DNA of 16,389 bases from Candidatus Zixiibacteriota bacterium (GCA_003641405.1 QNAF01000016.1:1-16389); one strand, 5' to 3'; counted from the first letter of the stretch, positions 1 to 6,786 are shown. Numbers and translations are program-made. The notes: generated by a model not told the origin, from the sequence alone.

Positions 1-7
1 ATGCAAG

Positions 8-718
8 ATGGCAGCCGATAACAATTTAAAGGTTGAAAACACTGCATCAGAAGTCGTATTATTGCGTAGTATGTCGCGCCCAGCATTAGGATTGATAGAG
101 ACCAAAGGCCTCGCGGGAGCAATTAAAGCAACCCACGCTGCCACCAAGGCTGGCGAGGTGGTTATTGCGTCGGCTGTTAAGACAAAAGCCGGTTATGTGG
201 CGGTTAAGATCGAAGGCGAGTGGTCGGCAGTGCAGGCCGCAGTCGAAGCGGGAGCACGGGCAGCAGACCAGGAGGGTGAGCTTGTAAGCATGCACGTGAT
301 CCCACACACCGACAACGGCGTGAGCCAGATTCTCCCTTATGGTCAGTTCGTGGCACGGTACGGTTCAGGAAAGCCCGTTTCACTGAGGGAGAAGCCGAAA
401 CCACGCAAGATTCCATCAGAACCTCCCCCACTGCCTTCTGCCATACCTATTCCTGCACCCGAGCCGGACATACAACAACCAAAACCAGAGATACCAAACC
501 AGCCGCTGGCACCAAAACCAGCAGTTCCGGTAAGCCCGACAGCCGGCGAAATCCGACCTCTGGCCGAACTTGAGGCTCTGCCGGTAGTGGAGCTTCGCAA
601 GTATGCGCGCACTGTGTCAGGCCTGCCGATTCAGGGCCGGCAGATATCGATAGCGAACAAACAGCAGTTACTTGAGGCAATCAAGAATGTTGCGGGGGCT
701 ATTTCCTCGGGATCCTGA
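8..718 (+). CDS. BMC-H microcompartment shell protein with long C-terminal extension
   Basis: Shell protein expected to form hexameric tiles of a bacterial microcompartment. The BMC domain spans about residues 25-111: it opens with ALGLIETKGL, contains the AGARAADQEGELVSMHVIPH core and closes with QILPY, in the same order as PduA/EutM. The position of the pore loop (KIGSG in PduA) reads KTKAG, so a lysine and an alanine replace the usual small pore residues. After the domain comes a proline-rich linker (about 125-180) and then a compact C-terminal segment (185-227, LEALPVVELRKYAR...ANKQQLLEAI) resembling SAP/Rho-N-type helix-extension-helix folds. At 236 residues it is far longer than a plain BMC-H (about 90-100). 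The frame stays open to base 2, so the true start may lie before the window. The BMC family call is firm; the compartment's chemistry cannot be read from this gene alone. Confidence 0.9.
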   Translation: MAADNNLKVENTASEVVLLRSMSRPALGLIETKGLAGAIKATHAATKAGEVVIASAVKTKAGYVAVKIEGEWSAVQAAVEAGARAADQEGELVSMHVIPHTDNGVSQILPYGQFVARYGSGKPVSLREKPKPRKIPSEPPPLPSAIPIPAPEPDIQQPKPEIPNQPLAPKPAVPVSPTAGEIRPLAELEALPVVELRKYARTVSGLPIQGRQISIANKQQLLEAIKNVAGAISSGS

Positions 719-753
719 CGGGTTGCAGGGTGTAAAAGAAGCAGACGGAGCAT

Positions 754-909
754 ATGATGAAAGCCTACCGAGTTTTTCAAATCAAGTGGTATCACTTATT
801 GTTCGGCCTGTTGGGGCTGTTGGCAGTAGTCGTTGTGCTGCTGTTGATCTTTCTGAATAATCGCCGGCCCGGCGATCTGCTTGAGGACGAGACCGATATC
901 GTCGCCTAA
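754..909 (+). CDS. Small single-pass membrane protein (51 aa)
   Basis: A short ORF beginning MMKAYRVFQIKWYHLLFG, 35 bases after the shell-protein stop and preceded by GACGGAG, a plausible ribosome binding site. Residues 14-34 are almost entirely Leu, Val, Gly, Phe and Ile and form one transmembrane helix, followed by NNRRPGD and an acidic tail (LLEDETDIVA). The basic residues just after the helix suggest that the C-terminus is cytoplasmic, with the N-terminus outside or embedded, though K3, R6 and K11 make the topology ambiguous. I do not recognise the family. The spacing suggests co-transcription with the BMC gene; a role at the membrane for a microcompartment is only a guess. Confidence 0.65.
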   Translation: MMKAYRVFQIKWYHLLFGLLGLLAVVVVLLLIFLNNRRPGDLLEDETDIVA

Positions 910-913
910 GCCT

Positions 914-965
914 CTCCGTATACGGAGCTTGTTGATAAACCCCATAGCAGCTTTTTCAACAGTCC
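914..965. repeat. Palindrome plus short TTGTTGATAAA-type repeat
   Basis: Bases 914-927 are a perfect palindrome, CTCCGTATACGGAG. It runs into GCTTGTTGATAAAC (927-940), the spacer CCCATAGCAGC, and the near inverse TTTTTCAACAGTCC (952-965). The left part matches the reverse complement of the right end of the element at 16014-16186, including CCCCATAGCAGC, so this is a minimal or solo copy of that family. No T-run follows, so I do not call it a terminator. Confidence 0.55.
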
Positions 966-1044
966 CTACGCTTCAGGCATAGGTACTATACCGCTTGTCA
1001 GTCCTTTCCTGATCCTCGTTAGTAGCACTCTGGCTGCTCTTCGC

Positions 1045-1060
1045 AGGAATAGTCATTCCT
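1045..1060. other. Small hairpin just upstream of the tdh promoter
   Basis: AGGAAT-AGTC-ATTCCT is a perfect 6-bp inverted repeat ending 9 bases before the -35 box at 1070. Its position would suit an operator or activator site, but it is short and could be chance. Confidence 0.25.
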
Positions 1061-1069
1061 CAATTTCGA

Positions 1070-1097
1070 TTGATTTTCCCCTTCCGTTTGGTATACT
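1070..1097 (+). promoter_or_regulatory. Sigma70-type promoter for the tdh gene row
   Basis: TTGATT (1070-1075, 4/6 to consensus) and TATACT (1092-1097, 5/6) are separated by 16 bases. Transcription would begin near 1104, giving a leader of about 85 bases before the tdh start at 1189. Confidence 0.6.
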
Positions 1098-1188
1098 CAG
1101 GGCCGATGTTCCCGGGCGTTAAGTGACGTCTGGAAGGGCATGAGCCTTTAGTTGAAACGTACATTAGAGATAACGTGAGTTGCCTGCT

Positions 1189-2142
1189 ATGAAACAAATT
1201 CTCGTAACTGGTTCGGTTGGTCAAATAGGTTCTGAGCTGACCCACGCTCTTAGAGAGCGCTATGGTGAGGAAAATGTTGTTGCCACTGATATACGCATGC
1301 CGTCCGACACTCGGCTCAGGGATGCCGGTCCGTTCGAGTTCCTGGATGTTCTTGATCCTAACCACGTGACGCGCGTGATGCAGATCCACGATATCGGTAC
1401 CATATTTCATCTTGCAGCGGTACTCTCGGCCATTGGTGAGTCACGTCCCAACGTTGCCTGGCAGGTCAATATGAACGGCCTGTACAATATTCTTGAGGCT
1501 GCCCGGCAGTATCAATGCTCGATGTTCTTTCCCAGTTCGATAGGAGCGTTCGGTAAATCGACGCCCAAGGACAACACGCCGCAGGATACAATCCAGCGGC
1601 CGGACACGATCTATGGTGTAACCAAGGTCGCCGGCGAGTTGATCTGCGATTATTACCACAAGCGTTTTGATCTCGACACTCGTGGTGTGCGATTCCCCGG
1701 CATGATATCACACGAAACTGAGCCGGGCGGCGGCACCACCGATTACGCGGTTGAGATATTCTTTGAAGCCGTCAAACATAAGCGCTATACCTGCTATCTC
1801 AGAGAAGACACGTCACTTGACATGATGTATATGCCGGACGCCATTAGGGCAATGATTGACCTGATGGAAGCGGACGCATCAAAGCTGAAACATCGCAACG
1901 CTTTCAACATCACCGCCATGAATTTCACTCCGGCTCAACTGGCCGATGAGATAAGGAAGCATATACCGGAGTTCGAGATTGAGTACGAAGTTGACCCTGT
2001 CCGGCAGGAGATAGCCGACTCGTGGCCGAACTACATGGATGATTCAGCGGCACGAGACGAGTGGGGTTGGAACCATGAATACGATCTGGCAAAGATGACG
2101 AGTGACATGATCAAAGTCATCTCGGACAGGATTAAGGGCTGA
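1189..2142 (+). CDS. tdh: L-threonine 3-dehydrogenase, SDR type (NAD-dependent)
   Basis: Oxidises L-threonine to 2-amino-3-ketobutyrate with NAD+. It belongs to the extended short-chain dehydrogenase/epimerase type, not the zinc alcohol-dehydrogenase type of E. coli. The N-terminal Rossmann motif is ILVTGSVGQIGSEL (residues 4-17), and the catalytic Tyr/Lys pair lies in YGVTKVAGE (Y142, K146). Family signatures are STPKDNTPQDT, PGGGTTDYAVEIF, DTSLDMMYMPDA, KLKHRNAFN and the late DSAARDEWGW. Length (317 aa) is normal. I chose the ATG at 1189 because family members start at MKQILVTG-like sequence and GTGAG lies 9 bases upstream; an in-frame TTG at 1180 is possible. Its partner enzyme Kbl is encoded at 5065-6312, with three other genes in between. 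Confidence 0.93.
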   Translation: MKQILVTGSVGQIGSELTHALRERYGEENVVATDIRMPSDTRLRDAGPFEFLDVLDPNHVTRVMQIHDIGTIFHLAAVLSAIGESRPNVAWQVNMNGLYNILEAARQYQCSMFFPSSIGAFGKSTPKDNTPQDTIQRPDTIYGVTKVAGELICDYYHKRFDLDTRGVRFPGMISHETEPGGGTTDYAVEIFFEAVKHKRYTCYLREDTSLDMMYMPDAIRAMIDLMEADASKLKHRNAFNITAMNFTPAQLADEIRKHIPEFEIEYEVDPVRQEIADSWPNYMDDSAARDEWGWNHEYDLAKMTSDMIKVISDRIKG

Positions 2143-2173
2143 TAGCGTGCTTAACCATTGTGCTGCTCTGGTG

Positions 2174-2347
2174 CCCCACAGCAAGGGGCCTGTTGATAAA
2201 CCGTCCGCATGCGGTGGCGTCAGGTGTCTCTGCCTGACGCCCCTCCGGATTCCCCCGACTGCCAGGCAGAGACACCTGGCAGCACTGCAGCTTGAGCATG
2301 GACATCTGCCGGACACAGGGTGTATCAACAAGTCCTTTGCTGTGGGA
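2174..2347. mobile_element. MITE-like composite palindromic element (174 bp)
   Basis: Two 25-base ends (2174-2198 and 2323-2347) are inverted repeats of each other with 21 of 25 positions matching; the core is CAGCAA...TTGTTGATA. Inside are two hairpins: GCGTCAGG/CCTGACGC (2217-2240) and GCCAGG/CCTGGC (2261-2280). Their loops are complementary, so 2222-2236 and 2263-2277 also form a perfect 15-base inverted repeat. A half-copy of the GGACATCTGCC palindrome sits at 2300-2310. It fills most of the gap between tdh and acpS. No transposase is present, so it would be non-autonomous. Repeat structure is certain; mobility is inferred. Confidence 0.7.
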
Positions 2348-2415
2348 TCTGACCAAAGCAGTAACCTTTTTGTATTCCATTATGTGTCTTTCAACACTCT
2401 GTTAGAGGAACCTCT

Positions 2416-2790
2416 ATGATTTTTGGAAATGGGATTGATCTTGTCGATGTCAAGAGGATACAGAAGCAGATCGAAAGCGAGAGTGGTCTGGAAGAGAGGG
2501 TCTTCACGTCCGATGAGATCAAGTACTGCAAGTCAAAGCGTTATAGCGCCCAGCATTTCGCGGCCCGGTTTGCTGCGAAGGAAGCGTTTTTCAAGGCCAT
2601 CGGTATCGGCTGGCGTAATGGACTCGCATTTATTCAGATCGAGATATGTAACGACGAGTTGGGAAAGCCGAGCCTTGTTCTTCATAGCAAGGCGAAAGAC
2701 TTCATCAAAGATAACAACATAACCGGCATTCAGGTCTCGCTATCGCATACCAGAGACCAGGCGTGTGCCATCGTAACGCTCGAAAAGTAA
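2416..2790 (+). CDS. acpS: Holo-[acyl-carrier-protein] synthase
   Basis: Transfers 4'-phosphopantetheine from CoA to the serine of an acyl carrier protein. The family landmarks are all present: GIDLVDVKRI (metal ligand D8), RVFTSDEIKYC, then HFAARFAAKEAFFKAIG (second metal ligand E56) and the C-terminal SLSHTRDQACAIV. At 124 aa it is full length. GAGGA at 2405-2409, six bases before the ATG, supports the start. Only 16 bases separate it from the acetyl-CoA synthetase gene, so the two are co-transcribed. Two specialised ACPs occur in this window (4757 and 14195 minus); the nearer one is the likely substrate, although AcpS enzymes are usually general and it may also serve the fatty-acid ACP. 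Confidence 0.95.
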   Translation: MIFGNGIDLVDVKRIQKQIESESGLEERVFTSDEIKYCKSKRYSAQHFAARFAAKEAFFKAIGIGWRNGLAFIQIEICNDELGKPSLVLHSKAKDFIKDNNITGIQVSLSHTRDQACAIVTLEK

Positions 2791-2806
2791 ACAGGAGACG
2801 GTAGTA

Positions 2807-4513
2807 GTGTCAAACATAGGGTCATACGAAGACAGAAACAAAGATTTCGACTGGTCACTCGCGGAGAAGGAGCTGGGCTATAAGGATGGTGACACAATCA
2901 ACATCGGCTGGTACTGTTCAGACCGAATCTGCGAGATGGGTAAAGCCGATAAGACGGCACTTATCTGGGAAGGGCTTGGCGGAAAAGAGAAGAGCTACAC
3001 GTTCAATGAGATCCGTCTGGCAAGCAACACGATAGGAGCTTTTCTGCGAGAGCTCGGAATCAAAGCCGAAGATCGCGTGTGCCTTTTCATGGACAAGATA
3101 CCGGAGTTGTATATCGGTTTTCTGGGTGTACTCAAAATCGGTGCGATAGCTCAGCCTTTGTTTTCGGCATTCGGTGATGAGTCATTGTTTGTGCGTCTTG
3201 ACAATGCCAAGACCTCGGCAATCGTCACACAGAGGAAGCATGTGGCAAAAGTCCGCAAGATTATCGACAAGATGCCATATCTCAAGCATGTCATAGTTGT
3301 TGACGACGACGGCCGCAAACCGCTCAGGGAGAGGGAGATAGCTTTTTCGCTTGAGAACGCTGTGCCTGTCGAAAGTATTGAGATTCATCCCACCAAGGCT
3401 GAGTCGGCCTCGGTGCTGCACTATACTTCCGGAACTACCGGTCAGCCCAAGGGAGTCCAGCACGTACACTACTCACTCATCTCACAGTATCTGACGACCA
3501 AGTGGGTGCTTGACCTTCAAGATGATGACATCTACTGGTGCACGGCCGACCCTGGTTGGGTGACTGGAACGTCGTACGGAATTATCGGTCCCTGGAGTCT
3601 CGGCGTGACACAGTGCGTCAAGGATGTCGGTTTCTCAGCAGTTGGCTGGTACGAGTTCATCCAGAAGCGCAAGGTTACTGTCTGGTATTCGGCACCCACC
3701 GCCATTCGTTCTCTGATGAAAGCCGGTGATGAGGTAGTCAAGAAACACGATTTGTCCTCGTTGAGGCACCTGGCAAGTGTGGGTGAACCGCTTAACTCCG
3801 AGGCCGTGATCTGGTCGGAAAAAGTGTATGGTCTTCCGTTCCTTGATACATACTGGCAGACAGAAACCGGCTCCATGATGCTGACCAATTTCCCCGGTAT
3901 GAAGGTCAAGCCGGGTTCCATGGGCAAACCGTTCCCCGGAATCACCGCTGCCGTTCTCGACGCTGAGACATTTGAACAAATCAATGAACCCGGAAAGGTT
4001 GGTTTGATCGGATTCAAACCCGGATGGCCGGCCATGATGCGCACTTACTGGAATAACGAAGAGACATACAAGGGCAAGTTCAAGAACGGCTGGTATCTCT
4101 CCGGCGACCGCTCCAGCATTGACAACGAAGGTTATTTCTGGTTCACGGGGCGTGACGATGACGTGATTAACACCGGGGGACACCTGGTGAGTCCTTTTGA
4201 AGTTGAGTCGGCGCTGCTCGAGCATGAAGCCGTAGCTGAGTCGGCGGTAGTGGCGAAACCGGACGAAGTGAACATGGAGGTCGTCAAGGCGTTTGTGACG
4301 TTGAAGCCGGGTTTCGAAGCAAGCGTTGATCTTGAACTGAAAATAATGAACTTCATTCGCAAGAAGCTCTCGCCGCTGGCCATGCCGCAGGAAATAGAGT
4401 ACGTGAAGTCGCTTCCGAAAACAAGAAGCGGCAAGATCATGAGACGCCTGTTGCACGCCAAGGAGTGGGGCGAGGAGATCGGTGATACTTCCACGCTTGA
4501 AGATGATGAATAG
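2807..4513 (+). CDS. acsA: AMP-forming acetyl-CoA synthetase, AcsA type
   Basis: Adenylate-forming ligase of the AcsA group: carboxylate + ATP + CoA -> acyl-CoA + AMP + PPi. Motifs in order: P-loop YTSGTTGQPKGV (206-217), the DDIYWCTADPGWVTGT block (240-255), YWQTETG (349-355), GWYLSGD (428-434), hinge TGRDDDVINTGG (447-458) and the C-terminal KTRSGKIMRR (538-547; adenylation lysine K543). W350 sits where acetate-specific enzymes have the tryptophan that limits the acyl pocket, so acetate or propionate is the expected substrate. The tail GDTSTLEDDE resembles other AcsA proteins. One oddity is L460 in GGHLVSPFEVE, where family members I recall have an arginine. It starts at GTG with AGGAGA at 2793-2798. 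The neighbouring ACP gene raises the possibility that the acyl group is passed to a carrier protein. Confidence 0.9.
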   Translation: MSNIGSYEDRNKDFDWSLAEKELGYKDGDTINIGWYCSDRICEMGKADKTALIWEGLGGKEKSYTFNEIRLASNTIGAFLRELGIKAEDRVCLFMDKIPELYIGFLGVLKIGAIAQPLFSAFGDESLFVRLDNAKTSAIVTQRKHVAKVRKIIDKMPYLKHVIVVDDDGRKPLREREIAFSLENAVPVESIEIHPTKAESASVLHYTSGTTGQPKGVQHVHYSLISQYLTTKWVLDLQDDDIYWCTADPGWVTGTSYGIIGPWSLGVTQCVKDVGFSAVGWYEFIQKRKVTVWYSAPTAIRSLMKAGDEVVKKHDLSSLRHLASVGEPLNSEAVIWSEKVYGLPFLDTYWQTETGSMMLTNFPGMKVKPGSMGKPFPGITAAVLDAETFEQINEPGKVGLIGFKPGWPAMMRTYWNNEETYKGKFKNGWYLSGDRSSIDNEGYFWFTGRDDDVINTGGHLVSPFEVESALLEHEAVAESAVVAKPDEVNMEVVKAFVTLKPGFEASVDLELKIMNFIRKKLSPLAMPQEIEYVKSLPKTRSGKIMRRLLHAKEWGEEIGDTSTLEDDE

Positions 4514-4526
4514 CACATTATTGTGC

Positions 4527-4713
4527 GCGGCACATGTCTACATGTGCCGCATGATCTGGCAGATGTGGACATCTGCCAGACACAACAGGATATACCGTGC
4601 GCGGCAGACGTCCTCGTCTGCCGGGGATCATCACGGCAGACGGCGCACGAGGACGTACGCCGCCCACAAGTCATTACTCAATAATCGTAGGGCAGAAGCC
4701 CTGTGCTCCTGCC
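4527..4713. repeat. Cluster of near-perfect palindromes inside the operon
   Basis: The 243-base gap between acsA and the ACP gene holds at least four palindromes: GCGGCACATGT/ACATGTGCCGC (4527-4550), CTGGCAGATGT/ACATCTGCCAG (4556-4579), CGGCAGACG/CGTCTGCCG (4602-4623) and GGCAGaAGC/GCTcCTGCC (4691-4713). A weaker one, GGCGCACG/CGTACGCC, lies near 4640-4665. The stems share the pattern GGCAGAnGT but differ in sequence while keeping pairing. No gene is visible here. Confidence 0.75.
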
Positions 4714-4756
4714 GCTGAATGATGAATAACATTTGTTTCATACGAAGGAGATAGAC

Positions 4757-5002
4757 ATGGATGAAATGAAAGATGTGATTCTCGAGTACGTTACAGAAGA
4801 ATATCTCGAGGAAGATGACGACGAAATCAGTTTTGACACACCGTTAATCTCAGGCGGGATCGTTGACTCGTTCTCCATGGTATCACTGAAAAGATTTCTG
4901 GAGAACAAGTACAGCATTTCTATCCCTGACGACAAAGCCACACCGGAGGCGTTTGACTCTGTCAACAAGATTGCGGTGCTGGTGCAGGAGTTCGTAAAGT
5001 AG
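4757..5002 (+). CDS. Specialised acyl carrier protein
   Basis: A free-standing carrier protein of 81 residues. The phosphopantetheine attachment serine is S38 in GGIVDSFSMV. The strongly acidic composition and the C-terminal DDKATPEAFDSVNKIAVLVQEFV fit the four-helix ACP fold. The site reads DSF, not the DSL seen in fatty-acid AcpP, which points to a dedicated pathway carrier. The ATG at 4757 is chosen because AAGGAG (4745-4750) stands just ahead of it; a TTG at 4733 would place the binding site inside the gene. It sits between acsA and kbl, with acpS two genes upstream, so it is likely pantetheinylated by that AcpS and loaded by a ligase encoded beside it. Its acyl cargo is unknown. Confidence 0.9.
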   Translation: MDEMKDVILEYVTEEYLEEDDDEISFDTPLISGGIVDSFSMVSLKRFLENKYSISIPDDKATPEAFDSVNKIAVLVQEFVK

Positions 5003-5012
5003 TCAGTCGGGT

Positions 5013-5028
5013 GATCGGCTAACCGATC
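5013..5028 (+). other. Intercistronic hairpin between ACP and kbl
   Basis: GATCGG-CTAA-CCGATC is a perfect 6-bp stem with a 4-base loop, 10 bases after the ACP stop. There is no following T-run, so it is more likely an mRNA stability or processing element than a terminator. Confidence 0.4.
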
Positions 5029-5064
5029 GATAGCCATTGAATCGATAACTCTCAGGAGTGTATT

Positions 5065-6312
5065 ATGTCATTTAACGATACTGTCAGGGGTGTCTACCAG
5101 GAACAGCTCAAGTCCATTAAGGACGCCGGCATTTTCAAACAGGAGCGGTTTATCCACTCCTCGCAGGCCGCCGATATCGAAGTTGAGTTCCCCACCGGCT
5201 CCTCTCTGAAAAAAGTAATCAACATGTGTGCCAACAACTACCTTGGGTTGTCCAGTCACCCGGAAGTTGTCAAGGCAGCGCACGAAGGTCTCGACGCGCG
5301 CGGTTACGGGATGTCGTCCGTGCGCTTCATTTGCGGCACACAGGATATTCACCGCGATCTTGAGAACCAGGTCACCGAGTTTCTGGGTACCGAAGATACC
5401 GTGCTGTTTCCATCTTGCATGGACGCCAACGCGGGGGTCTTTGAGGCAATCCTTACCAAGGATGACGTGATGATCTCGGACCGCCTCGTGCATGCGTCGA
5501 TCATCGACGGCATCCGTCTCTGTGCGGCCGAGCACGACACGTTCAAGCACTCGAATATGAAGCACCTTGAAAAGAAGCTGCAATTACACGCGGATAAACG
5601 GCTCAAGGTTGTCATCACGGATGGTGTGTTCTCGATGGACGGCGACACGGCCAAGCTCGACGAGATGGTTACCCTGTGCGAGAAGCATGATGCAATGGTG
5701 TTCGTGGATGATTCGCATTCGTCCGGGTTTATCGGCAAGACCGGTCGCGGGACACACGAGAAGTGCGGCGTGTTCGGCAAGATCGACATCATCACGACCA
5801 CGTTCGGCAAAGCGCTCGGTGGTGCATCCGGCGGTTGCGTATCCGGACGCAGGGAACTGGTTGAGATGTGTCGTCAGAAAGCGCGCCCGTATTTGTTCTC
5901 CAACACTATGGCGCCGGTGGTGGTGTCAGGTGTGATCAAAGTGCTTGAGATTCTCTCCGGTAGCACTGAGCGTCGTGACAAGCTGGAAGAGAACACGGCC
6001 TACTGGCGCAAGGGGCTGACCGAGGCCGGGTTTGTGCTCAAGGAAGGTGATACGCCGATTGTGCCGGTGATGTTGTTCAACGCCAAGCTGTCACAGGATA
6101 TCTCAAAGGATTTGTACGACGAAGGCATCTACGCAATTGGGTTTTTCTTCCCGGTGGTACCGCAGGGCCAGGCGCGGATTCGCACGCAGATTTCCGCCAG
6201 CCATGAGAAGCATCACCTTGACAAGGCGCTGGAAGCGTTCATCAAGGTCGGCAAGAAGTATGACATTCTCGGCAAGACCAAGCAGGAGATAATCGAGAAG
6301 TTTGGCGCGTAG
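5065..6312 (+). CDS. kbl: Glycine C-acetyltransferase (2-amino-3-ketobutyrate CoA ligase)
   Basis: PLP enzyme of the alpha-oxoamine synthase family; with CoA it splits 2-amino-3-ketobutyrate into glycine and acetyl-CoA, and can run in reverse. The Schiff-base lysine is K249 in TTTFGKALGGASGG. Other landmarks are NNYLGLSSHPEV (57-68), GMSSVRFICGTQDIH (82-96), SDRLVHASIIDGIRLC (H143 stacks on PLP), TDGVFSMDGD (185-194) and VDDSHSSGFIGKTGRG (D215, H218). The end, GFFFPVVPQGQARIR, contains the carboxylate-binding arginines. It is 415 aa, slightly longer than the usual ~397, through a small insertion near 41-50 and an extra C-terminal tail. AGGAG at 5054-5058 fixes the start. It closes the tdh-acpS-acsA-acp-kbl row. 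Sequence favours true Kbl, but the adjacent ACP leaves open an acyl-ACP substrate, as in some related synthases. Confidence 0.92.
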   Translation: MSFNDTVRGVYQEQLKSIKDAGIFKQERFIHSSQAADIEVEFPTGSSLKKVINMCANNYLGLSSHPEVVKAAHEGLDARGYGMSSVRFICGTQDIHRDLENQVTEFLGTEDTVLFPSCMDANAGVFEAILTKDDVMISDRLVHASIIDGIRLCAAEHDTFKHSNMKHLEKKLQLHADKRLKVVITDGVFSMDGDTAKLDEMVTLCEKHDAMVFVDDSHSSGFIGKTGRGTHEKCGVFGKIDIITTTFGKALGGASGGCVSGRRELVEMCRQKARPYLFSNTMAPVVVSGVIKVLEILSGSTERRDKLEENTAYWRKGLTEAGFVLKEGDTPIVPVMLFNAKLSQDISKDLYDEGIYAIGFFFPVVPQGQARIRTQISASHEKHHLDKALEAFIKVGKKYDILGKTKQEIIEKFGA

Positions 6313-6355
6313 GGGGGCATAACGAGGGAACCCACAATAAGAGTAAGGCAGCGAT

Positions 6356-6616
6356 ATGTTAAGAAGAACCCTATTAGGTTTCATTGTGGTGGTGGTAATC
6401 AGCGGTTGTATAACTGCCAAGAAACAGACCCTGCCTCTACTCATGGGAATGCTACTTGAACACCGACCGGATACTACACTCTCAGAACACGACCGAATGA
6501 ACTTACTTGAGAAGTGCGACCGTGTAGTAATAGTAGGTCGGGTTCCGAACATGTTTTGTTGGAGTGAGAAACCCGACATCTTCATTGACTTTCACCCTGA
6601 GCGGAGCCTGCCCTGA
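6356..6616 (+). CDS. Small putative lipoprotein, 3' end built from repeat DNA
   Basis: Starts 43 bases after kbl with AAGG (6345-6348) seven bases ahead of the ATG. The N-terminus MLRRTLLGFIVVVVISGC is a lipoprotein signal: basic residues, a hydrophobic stretch and the lipobox ISGC with lipidated Cys18. Residues 19-59 show no family I recognise. From V60 onward the reading frame runs through the inverted-repeat element at 6533-6735, so the last 27 residues are encoded by repeat sequence. This looks like a gene whose original 3' end was replaced or truncated by the repeat. It may be a degraded gene; expression as a short lipoprotein is possible. Confidence 0.5.
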   Translation: MLRRTLLGFIVVVVISGCITAKKQTLPLLMGMLLEHRPDTTLSEHDRMNLLEKCDRVVIVGRVPNMFCWSEKPDIFIDFHPERSLP

Positions 6617-6735
6617 GCCTGACGAAGGGTCGAAGGGTGAAGCGGCCAAACAACATACCATGCTTCTACAAGCTCAGCATGACATTCAAGACGTCGGGTT
6701 TCTCCCCGCCTGCGGCGGGTCGGAACACCGACTAC
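6533..6735. repeat. Nested inverted-repeat (REP/MITE-like) element
   Basis: The outer ends GTAGGTCGGGTTCCGAAC (6533-6550) and GTCGGAACACCGACTAC (6719-6735) are near inverse copies. Inside them GAGAAACCCGACATCTT (from 6566) pairs with AAGACGTCGGGTTTCTC (to about 6704) with one mismatch. A third layer is TCACCCTGAG...TCGAAGGGTGA (6592-6640), containing the CTGAGCCTGACGAAGG motif of widespread intergenic repeats, and a related AAGCTCAGCATGACA follows (about 6669-6683). The element begins within the lipoprotein ORF. Confidence 0.65.
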
Positions 6736-6786
6736 AGACTAACTGGTGTTTCACCTTTTCTGATTGGGCAGCGCGAACTTACTGTG

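Noticed and set aside
2147..2419. 90-codon plus-strand ORF between tdh and acpS
   Set aside because: It lies almost wholly within the terminal-inverted-repeat element; open frame is a by-product of the repeat.
4527..4713. CRISPR array
   Set aside because: The palindromes differ in sequence and spacing and there are no equal-length spacers between identical repeats.
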